A DNA stretch of 64,000 nucleotides from NCBI GenBank assembly GCA_032718475.1, contig JAUCBJ010006635.1:1-64000 (forward strand), given 5' to 3'. The stretch is from Nemertoderma westbladi. Taxonomy: Eukaryota > Xenacoelomorpha > Nemertodermatida > Nemertodermatidae. The position numbers and the translations under genes were made by a program. Position 1 is the first letter of the stretch, and every line of letters starts with the position of its first letter. The notes beneath the pieces were generated by a model that worked only from the letters and a program-made list of their open reading frames with translations, was not told where the DNA came from and searched no databases. Positions 56,758 to 64,000 of this stretch are shown here, piece after piece.

Positions 56758-57578
56758 TTAGACTAAATCATCTAAATTATGTACAGCTGTAGTCAGGATA
56801 TCAGCTATTTGAACCTGATTTGTTTCTCTCAGACATTGACAGAATGTAAGAAAATCGTTGTATGACCTTCTAATTATCGCGTTGACCAGTTCATTATTCT
56901 TTGCCACTGTTGATTCTTTACTATTAATTGATTCAGCTATAGAATCCCTAAACACTTATTTCCTACAAAGTAATTTTATTACCAAGTTTGGTTCGATTCT
57001 ATTAACTAAAACAAACTTATATTTAGTTAGTATCAACGGAAACTTTTTATCATCATCTGTTGTTTTATCCTCTAAAATATTTACTATATGAGTTTGATAT
57101 GTTTCCTTTAATCCTTCAATAAATATTCCGTAATTATTTTCTGTACCCCATTTTATTGCCTCCAATAAAGTCTTTATTTTACTGAATACATTTGGTTTCG
57201 AGTTAATTATAGATAAAACATCCCGAGACAAAGTTCGCTTAGCTTCTAAGAAAATTATAAGTTCCAATATTTCTAGTTTATCTAGAAGTTCATTCTCCTT
57301 AGACGCTATTTTCTTCCAATTTGAACTTAAATCACCTGTATATTTTTCTCTTATTAAGTTGCTTTCCATATGTTTATAAAACTTACATTTGACTTTATTA
57401 CTGAAATATTTTCATCGATTTTAATAAAATGAAAACAAATTTCTTCTCTACAGTTAATTTCATTGTGCTGTTCGCATTTTGAATTACATTGACATTTTAA
57501 ATGAAAACTAAACGAAATGTTTTTTATTCGAATTTGTTTAAGGAATTCCTGCAAATAATTATTAAGATAACACTTCAC
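56758..57578 (-). pseudogene. Degenerate duplicate of the Cys/His-CARD-CARD module
   Basis: On the minus strand this matches residues about 820-1095 of the Roc-COR-CARD protein encoded just upstream, starting at PDPQLVNKVK (PDPDIVNKVN there). The Cys/His cluster keeps identical spacing (C-x-C-x3-C-x2-H-x4-C-x4-C-x-H, in KCQCNSKCEQHNEINC). CARD-like 1 (LDKLEILELIIFLEAKRTLS, WGTENNYGIFIEGLKETYQ) and CARD-like 2 (NAIIRRSYNDFLTFCQCLRE) follow. One frameshift lies at about 57380-57400 and a TAA at 56958-56956. It ends VHNLDDLV and a stop. A third distant exon or a separate gene is possible, but the two lesions argue for decay. Confidence 0.8.
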
Positions 57579-57592
57579 TTTATTGACCAGCT

Positions 57593-58620
57593 GTGGATCC
57601 GGGTAATGTCAATGACAGCAGCCTCTCCACCTTGTTTGGTAATGTCAATAACAGCAGACCTTCTAGCTTGATTGGTAATGTCTATAACTGCAGCCTCTCT
57701 ACCTTGATTGGTAACGTTTATAACAGCAGCCTCTCAACCTTGATTGATAACGTCTGTAACAGCAGCCTCTCCACCTTCATTGGTAATGTCTATAACAGCA
57801 GCCCCTCTACCTTGATTGCTATCGTTTATTACAGCAGCCTCTCAACCTTGATTGGTAACGTCTATAACACCAACCTCTCTACCTTCATCGGTAATGTCTA
57901 TAACAGCAGCCCCTCTACCTTGATTGGTATTGTCTATTACAGCAGCCTCTCTACCTTGATTGGTAATGTCTATAACAGCAGCCTCTCCACCTTCAGTGGT
58001 AATGTCTATAACAGCAGCCCCTCTACCTTGATTGGTAACGTTTATAACAGCAGCCTCTCTGCCTTGATTGGTAACGTCTATAACAGCAGCCTCTCCACCT
58101 TCAGTGGTAACGTTTATAACAGCAGCCTTTCCACCTTCATGGTAACGTCTATAACAGCAGCCTCTCATCCTTGATTGGTAACGTCTATAACAGCAGCCTC
58201 TCCACCTTCATTGGTAATGTCTATAACAGCACCCCCTCTACCTTGATTGGTAACGTTTATAACAGCAGCCTCTTCACCTTGATTGGTAACGTTTATAACA
58301 GCAGCCTCTTCTACTTGATTGGTAACGTTTATAACAGCAGCCTCTTCAACTTGATTGGTAAAGTCTATAACCCCAGCAGCCTCTCCACCGGTTGATTGGT
58401 AACATCTATAACAACAGCTACATTACATTAATTGGCAATGTCTATCTATAACAGCAGCCTCTCCACCGGTTGATTGGTAACGTTTATAACAGCAGTCTCT
58501 CTACCTTGATTGGTAACGTCTATAACAGCAGCCTCTTCACCTTCATTGGTAATGTCTATAACAGCACCCCCTCTACCTTGATTAGCAATGTCTATAACAA
58601 CAGACTCTCCACCTGTTGAT
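57593..58620 (-). repeat. 36-bp minisatellite, about 28 units, derived from coding sequence
   Basis: Unit of 36 bp, on plus TTGGTAATGTCTATAACAGC then AGCCTCTCTACCTTGA; read on minus it encodes VIDVTNQGREAA. The same 12-residue motif ends the Roc-COR-CARD ORF (ADIVDITDQADEV, VADIDNTNQGGEAAGVIDVT), so the array grew from the linker after its last CARD. A few units have 2 extra bases (ACCGGTTGATTGG near 58386 and 58465, ACCTGTTGATTGG near 58610), which shift the frame. The array joins the degenerate module at 57593. Confidence 0.95.
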
Positions 58621-61600
58621 TGGTAACATCTATAACCCCAGCGGCCTCTCCACCTTGATTAGTATTATCTATATCAGCAACTTCATCAGCTTGATCGGTA
58701 ATGTCTACAATATCCGCATCATAACCTTTGGTTGCTTCCTCTAGAGCATCAGCTAAATGATGTTGGTTGGTGACCCTGAGACATTTACAAAAAGATAGAA
58801 AATCCTTGTAAGATCTTTTCATTACTGCGTTTATAAGTACAACATTCTTACTATCTATTGATTCTTTACAATCGATTATTTCTATGATAGATTTACTTAT
58901 AACTTTTCTGTTAATAAGAAGCTGTGCAACAAATTTAGTTTGTTCTAAATTTTTCATTAACATATATTTATACTTTGTTAGAATATCAGGGAACATTTGG
59001 TCTTCCATTTTGATTTTTTCATGCAAAATTTCAACCAAAAGCGGTTGATTGGTTACATATAATGCTTCAATAAATACTTTGTAATTATTTTCTGATCCCC
59101 ATTTTATTGTCTCCAACAAAATCTTATTCTTACTCAACAAATTCGACTTAGATTCAATAACAGCTAAAACTTCCTTTGATATAGCCCCCTTACTTGCTAA
59201 GTATACAAGTAACTCTGAGATTTCCAGTCTATCAATAAGGTCATCTTGGTTAGTTGTAATGTTTAACCAATGTGAGCTAAATCTCCCAACAACAGGGAAT
59301 TTTCCACTAATAAATCGACTTCTAACAGAGTTATTAAATTGACATTCAACAAAATCATTTGATAAAATATCAGCCAGTTTAACAAAGTGAAAACATCCTT
59401 CTTCATTGCAGTCCAGTAATCTATGTTGATCGCATTTAGCATTACATTCACATTTTATTTCGAACTCAAATGAAATATTTTTAAATCTCATTTGGGTAAT
59501 AATTTCCTTCAATGAAGTATTAATAAAATGATTTACTTTATTAACAATATCCGGATCTGGTGCAAGTTTACTTTCAGTTTGTTCATCGCCCGAACTAAAC
59601 ATCTCAGATCTAACTACCTGAACTTTAATCCAATTTAATGAAATAGAAGATCTTTCCAAAATTACCTGATGATTAAAATCTAAAAATATTTGAGCAACTC
59701 TGTGGTAAAGTTTAGGTTGAATTACCCTATTACCTACAATGTAGGACAAATCAATAGTTCTCTTAATTAAACGGTAGTACAATCCTTGCGGTAAAAAACT
59801 CTTGAATGTAATATAAAATTCAACTTTACATTGTCTTGGTGTGAATGGAGTATATCTAACAGATTTAAGGCGGCAAGGTACATAATAAGCCAACTTTACA
59901 TCATCTTGCAATGTTCTTTCGGTTTTTGGTAAAACTCGTTTACATAGTAAATCAAAACGTTCTAGAATATTCAACATAAATTGTTTTTTATCCAGAACGC
60001 CTTCCCACAGATAATCAAGGAGTTCTTCATGTAATATACCATTGTCGTCCAGGTCCTTCCAGAAAGTAAAATGTTGTTTCTTTATTTTATCTTTTACAGT
60101 TATTATTTTGGTAAACATTCCACTCAACCATTCTGGGCTCAGTATAACAGTATCCCTTAGAGATTCATCATCAAAGTAAATTATTGTACCCATATCGTGG
60201 TAAAATTCTAACATTGTTTTCAAACCAATGTTATCCATTTCTACATCAATATCCTTTAATTTAATCTCTAGCAAGTCAATGTCAATATAAACTTTACCAT
60301 CCGTTATTAATTGAGACACAAGTTGGTCAAATTTTAGATATTGCAAAGGTATTTCCTCCTTAAAATTTACCATTTCGTTGACAATATCGGCCTGTAAATT
60401 TTCAAGTCCTTTCTCTCCACTATTTATAATCGCTATATTATTCTCTATAGCAATGTAATCTTTAATTAGATTATCTGTATATGAAGATTTACCCAAATGG
60501 GTCTTAATCTTTTCAAATATTTTACTTGCTTTTACAGATTGAGTATCAGGATCAGCATGTAAGCTGCCTTTATGAGTTCCAACTACAAAAACAGGTGGAC
60601 AAGAATTTACTTCTAGTTTTGTACCAAATGAATAAATATTTTTTATCCAAAATTCAATAAACTCAATATTCTTAATCTCACCGAAAACAAACTCATTAAT
60701 ATTGTTTTCATCAGATCTGAAAATAATATCAGCAGTTTTTTCAAGATTTTCCAAGAGATTAAATACAATTATATAAATAGCTCGTCTGCTCAAAAATATC
60801 TGATGGGTTGTGTAATAAATACATTGGCCACCAAAATCGACTATCTGTAGTGAAAAGCGACTGTCTTCCTCATTAAATTTAGCCAGAATATCTTGGGGTT
60901 TACCAGATGTGAGTATATCTTCTACTCCTTTAGATATGTTTGCTGGGATTTGTGTTTCAGAAGAATCATGTTTGGATTGAATATATCCTGTACCTCCTTT
61001 ATGTCTACTAATGCTTCCCTCTGTGACCCTGACTTCACCTTCAATACTGATTTGTTCTTTATTGCGTGTAAATTTGGAAACTAACCTCCTCCACAAACTA
61101 ACGGTTGGAACTTTATTACCACTTCCACTTGCAACTGTAATAGGAATCTCTGTAGTTTTAGCATTAGCTGCTGATGAAGAGGTTGAAACTATGGGAGTCA
61201 CACTTTTATTATCTGCAACTTGTTTACTTTCTAGAACAGTTTTTGCTATTTGTTTAGTAACAAAGTCATTGACATCTTTCTCCAAGTTTTCTTTATCTTT
61301 ATCTCGTAAGTTGGTCCAATCTGTGTTTTGTTCGGTATTTATAATACAGTTGGCAGATGAGTCAATACCATCTGTTATTTGTTCATTAATATCAAACGGT
61401 TGACCAATAAGGGACTTCTTCAAACTAGTTTTACCAGCCCTCTCTTGTCCGACTAACATTAACCGGGTTTTCAGTATCCATGTAGTCCCTTTAGAAAGAG
61501 CTGCTTTATAAGCAGCCAATGCTTCTGGGCCTCTCGCCAGTATCTCTATCGGCAGTTTTTGTTCTTTTATATAATTAATTAAAAGTTTTGGAACTTTCAG

Positions 61601-62017
61601 TGAATTTAATTCACTTGTAGACAGAAGTCCCAAGTCTCTGAATTTTTTAACGATTTCTATTGTTGAAACTTCATCTAAACCCCAAATACTAACCAGATTC
61701 TGTGTTGTTAACTCAGAAATATCTGCATCCAGTCTAAAGTAAAGTTGTTTTTCCTTATCAGAAAGAACATCAACAGTAGACTTAATTATATTATTTATCT
61801 TACCCTGGAGTGGTTTATTTATGGGACCAACCCATCCGATATACTCAACAATTCCCTTTAATTCTTCAGTTTTCTCCAATATACTTTCCACCTGTTTGAT
61901 ACTTTTCTTTCTTTCAGTTTGATCTTTACTGAACGTATCAATTACTGTAATTGTGCCGCCAACATCTCCTGTATAAAGTATAATTATTGTTAAGCTGTCT
62001 TTCCACTGAGTTGACAT
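58592..62017 (-). CDS. Roc-COR GTPase with Cys/His cluster and two C-terminal CARD-like domains
   Basis: An uninterrupted frame of 1141 residues. Residues about 80-150 resemble the winged-helix end of an NB-ARC unit (LSDKEKQLYFRLDADIS). The Roc GTPase has P-loop GQERAGKTS (190-198), switch II DFGGQ (394-398) and THKG (481-484), with a long low-complexity insert (about 230-370) between P-loop and switch. The COR domain is at about 555-800 (YHDMGTIIYFDDESLRDTVI, LSPEWLSGMF). A cluster C856, C858, C862, H865, C870, C875, H877 follows, then two CARD-like helical domains (about 925-1000, 1010-1097; WGSENNYKVFIEALYVTNQ) and the 12-residue repeat. Roco proteins are GTP-regulated dimers, and CARDs mediate homotypic assembly in apoptosis or immune signalling. 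The first ATG (62017) may be intronic: an acceptor TTTATACAG precedes GAGATGTTGG near 61971, so upstream exons are likely. The stop depends on a frame-shifted repeat unit. Confidence 0.88.
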   Translation of the reverse strand: MSTQWKDSLTIIILYTGDVGGTITVIDTFSKDQTERKKSIKQVESILEKTEELKGIVEYIGWVGPINKPLQGKINNIIKSTVDVLSDKEKQLYFRLDADISELTTQNLVSIWGLDEVSTIEIVKKFRDLGLLSTSELNSLKVPKLLINYIKEQKLPIEILARGPEALAAYKAALSKGTTWILKTRLMLVGQERAGKTSLKKSLIGQPFDINEQITDGIDSSANCIINTEQNTDWTNLRDKDKENLEKDVNDFVTKQIAKTVLESKQVADNKSVTPIVSTSSSAANAKTTEIPITVASGSGNKVPTVSLWRRLVSKFTRNKEQISIEGEVRVTEGSISRHKGGTGYIQSKHDSSETQIPANISKGVEDILTSGKPQDILAKFNEEDSRFSLQIVDFGGQCIYYTTHQIFLSRRAIYIIVFNLLENLEKTADIIFRSDENNINEFVFGEIKNIEFIEFWIKNIYSFGTKLEVNSCPPVFVVGTHKGSLHADPDTQSVKASKIFEKIKTHLGKSSYTDNLIKDYIAIENNIAIINSGEKGLENLQADIVNEMVNFKEEIPLQYLKFDQLVSQLITDGKVYIDIDLLEIKLKDIDVEMDNIGLKTMLEFYHDMGTIIYFDDESLRDTVILSPEWLSGMFTKIITVKDKIKKQHFTFWKDLDDNGILHEELLDYLWEGVLDKKQFMLNILERFDLLCKRVLPKTERTLQDDVKLAYYVPCRLKSVRYTPFTPRQCKVEFYITFKSFLPQGLYYRLIKRTIDLSYIVGNRVIQPKLYHRVAQIFLDFNHQVILERSSISLNWIKVQVVRSEMFSSGDEQTESKLAPDPDIVNKVNHFINTSLKEIITQMRFKNISFEFEIKCECNAKCDQHRLLDCNEEGCFHFVKLADILSNDFVECQFNNSVRSRFISGKFPVVGRFSSHWLNITTNQDDLIDRLEISELLVYLASKGAISKEVLAVIESKSNLLSKNKILLETIKWGSENNYKVFIEALYVTNQPLLVEILHEKIKMEDQMFPDILTKYKYMLMKNLEQTKFVAQLLINRKVISKSIIEIIDCKESIDSKNVVLINAVMKRSYKDFLSFCKCLRVTNQHHLADALEEATKGYDADIVDITDQADEVADIDNTNQGGEAAGVIDVTNQQVESLLL

Positions 62018-62290
62018 CCAATATTACGTATTATACAGTAGCAATGATAAACGGGACAATAGGATGGTTAAAATTATAAAGATAAGTTGTTTGAACTATT
62101 TCTGAGCCGAAGACACTGATATACTGTTAGTTTAATATAAACAACAACCCGCTAGATATGGTTGATAAAAACCTCCACACCCAGAACTAACAGAAGCACC
62201 CAATCTTACAGATGATACTTAAGTTTTATACGATTTGTACCAACAGTTTCCAAAGCTATAAAAACAATCCTTGATCAGATTGGATTGCAC

Positions 62291-62326
62291 CATGGCCTAC
62301 TTAAAGGCTTATTTAAGTAGGCCATG
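62291..62326. repeat. Perfect 14-bp-arm hairpin
   Basis: CATGGCCTACTTAA (62291-62304) and its exact reverse complement (62313-62326) around an 8-base loop, about 270 bp upstream of the Roc-COR-CARD frame. TTGCAC flanks both sides as a direct repeat, so it may be a tiny insertion. Confidence 0.9.
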
Positions 62327-62504
62327 ATTGCACACATATAAATTCGAACGTAGGTAGACTCGGTCAAATATATTGGACTAGACGAACTACCAATTTAATC
62401 TTCGGTCTAACAGCAGTCAATAGTGCTGGTTTACAAGGCTGAGATAACTCCCTCTTGAAATGACTCTCCAGTCGTCTAAGCCTAAGCTGAGAACACTCCC
62501 CACT

Positions 62505-62690
62505 CCCAATTATCGTTGTCTAGACTTAGAACACTCCCCTTAGGCTGAGATGACTCTCCTTAAGCTGATATGACTCCCCTTAGGCTGATATGACTCCCCT
62601 TAGACTGATATGACTCCCCTTAGGCTGAGATGACTCCCCTTAGGCTGAGATGACTCCCCTTAGGCTGATATGACTCCCCTAATTGAGTTA
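62505..62690 (+). repeat. 20-bp minisatellite, about nine units
   Basis: Units of GACTCCCCTTAGGCTGAGAT and GACTCCCCTTAGGCTGATAT alternate; the first units are diverged. A related partial unit is near 62470. Confidence 0.92.
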
Positions 62691-62754
62691 TAATTAATCT
62701 CCGTACCTGTGCTATTTTCGTATATTGCAAAAATTAAACTGTTACCTATGTTAA

Positions 62755-62815
62755 TGAGTTATCGTTTATTGTTTTGGTTAGAAAAGCCCGCCACTGTAAC
62801 CTGCTCCTTTCCGTT
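62755..62815 (-). repeat. Single inverted unit of the 68-bp minisatellite
   Basis: The minus strand carries GGAAAGGAGCAGGTTACAGT, then GGCGGGCTTTTCTAACCAAA and ACAATAAACGATAAC, matching units at 19910-20505. From 62820 to 64000 I see no gene, only AT-rich DNA. Confidence 0.85.
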
Positions 62816-64000
62816 ATTTAAGAAATCTAGGAAGAAAACTGGGGGTGTTCTCAGCCTAGGCTGAAAAGACTGGGGAGTCATATTTGGTGGGAGTTATCTC
62901 AGCCTGTTACATCGGACGAACTACCAATTAAAATTTTTTTTACAAAGTTTAAGTTGACTCGATATGAAACTGTTTCGAAAATTTCTACAAATTTGCTCCG
63001 ATTTAAAAAGGGTTGGGAAAGAAGGTTAAACTCATGCATGCAATATGTAAAATAGACTGTAATGCCTAAACTGACCGTAATTACATTGGGAAACTCAAAC
63101 GAAAACATGTAAAGCGCCACAACGAACATTATTTATGGAGAGTGTTAGAGTTTTTACTGACAGTGTTGGTGGTGGGCTTAAAATTTGAATGTAAATAATG
63201 GTAATTGGTAAATAAAATGTATCGATTTACAGTTATATGCGGTCTTACATAATGGCTATAAACGTTGTGGAATAACACAACACTGTATCGACAATGGCCA
63301 CTTATTCGACGAATATAACGTGTCAGTTCTAGACTCGCATATATAGATCCAACCGATTTGGCAACTCACGAAACTATTAAAATACGAACTAATTTATATA
63401 CATATATTTTTATAATAATTTATTTTACCAGGAATAAAACGACATTAAAAATTATACTTTCTTTGATGAGTGACACTTACTTATATGAACTTACATTACT
63501 ATTTTTCCACACTCACTGTTCTGTACACTCGTAATTTTTGAATAAGACACTTACTCTGCTATAAACAGTACAATAATTCCACACTTACTGTAACATGAGA
63601 AAACCTACCAAATCCAATGATACATTTCTCTGTTTGTGGGAAAGTATGTTTGTTTGTGGTGGTGGGAAATTTCAAAAAGGTCAGGGTATCATATTCTGTA
63701 TCACTACCGGTCTAAATACTATAGTGTAAAGTTGTCTTTGCCTGACCCTGTAAGAGATCAGGAATATTGCCGTACAGTTGTAAATAGTAAATGTGGCTGT
63801 AAATAAAATAGTCATATTCCAAACAGTTGAGTCAAAAATCAAGTCCCTTCTGCACGATAATTTAACTCGCAGAAATGAGCTGTTTCTTTATTAAATATTG
63901 TATTAGTTCAACTCAGAGCAGAGGACCCCATGTAACCGGAATTTTCAATTTTACATTTAAATTTTTACGTAAGCGTTTTATAAGTGTCTATTGCGAAATT

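Noticed and set aside
57593-58395. Plus-strand frame of 193 codons and following frame (SSLSTLIGNVYN repeats)
   Set aside because: Antisense reading of the 36-bp array, whose minus-strand frame matches the linker of the Roc-COR-CARD gene.
57593-58620. 36-bp array considered as a CRISPR-like array
   Set aside because: Units are directly adjacent with no unique spacers, the DNA is from an animal, and the unit is coding-derived.
60893-61403. Plus-strand frames opposite the Roc domain
   Set aside because: Antisense shadows; the minus frame carries clear P-loop, switch II and COR motifs.

Overview
The window is nuclear DNA from an animal, most likely an AT-rich invertebrate. The grounds are a spliced GLIS-type zinc-finger gene with GT-AG introns, a large Roc-COR protein with C-terminal CARD-like domains, and a dense load of metazoan retroelements (RTE-like and CR1/L2-like LINEs, BEL/Pao, Penelope-like). 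There is no operon, Shine-Dalgarno signal or CRISPR array. The phylum cannot be fixed from the sequence alone.

Layout. 1-12 kb: retroelement debris, including an RTE-like LINE with most of its length (about 4.0-6.76 kb, + strand), a pair of long inverted repeats around it, and a CR1/L2-like LINE (about 8.9-11.2 kb, - strand) lying inside an older + strand LINE. 12.2-17.2 kb: six exons of a GLIS-family gene on the - strand. Exon phases join correctly, but there is an in-frame TAG in zinc finger 3 and a lost zinc-ligand histidine in finger 2. One of its introns holds a TTAA-flanked, piggyBac-like non-autonomous element filled with a 163-bp satellite. 17.2-22.5 kb: repeats, a 68-bp minisatellite and another CR1/L2-like insertion. 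22.5-34.3 kb: a complete-ended BEL/Pao-type LTR element (- strand) with 1239-bp LTRs that differ at about 9 sites and a 5-bp target duplication. It encodes Gag and protease but has lost reverse transcriptase, most of RNase H and integrase. 34.3-44.2 kb: inverted repeats, two RTE-like copies with clear 12-bp target duplications, and a Penelope-like GIY-YIG fragment followed by a hammerhead-like core. 44.3-48.2 kb: a nearly full CR1/L2-like LINE inserted in an older retroelement. 48.4-52.6 kb: a 57-bp tandem array and rearranged LINE fragments. 52.8-56.0 kb: a 30-bp minisatellite of about 105 units. 56.7-62.0 kb: the Roc-COR-CARD gene (- strand), an expanded 36-bp coding-derived minisatellite, and a degenerate second copy of its Cys/His-CARD-CARD module. 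62.0-64.0 kb: short repeats only.

Only two loci look like host genes: the GLIS gene and the Roc-COR-CARD gene. The second is probably a cytosolic signalling or innate-immunity type protein, and its C-terminal module has been duplicated locally with the linker repeat between the copies. Everything else is mobile or tandem-repeat DNA, so many open reading frames here (notably in the 30-bp and 36-bp arrays) are open only because the repeat unit is a multiple of three.
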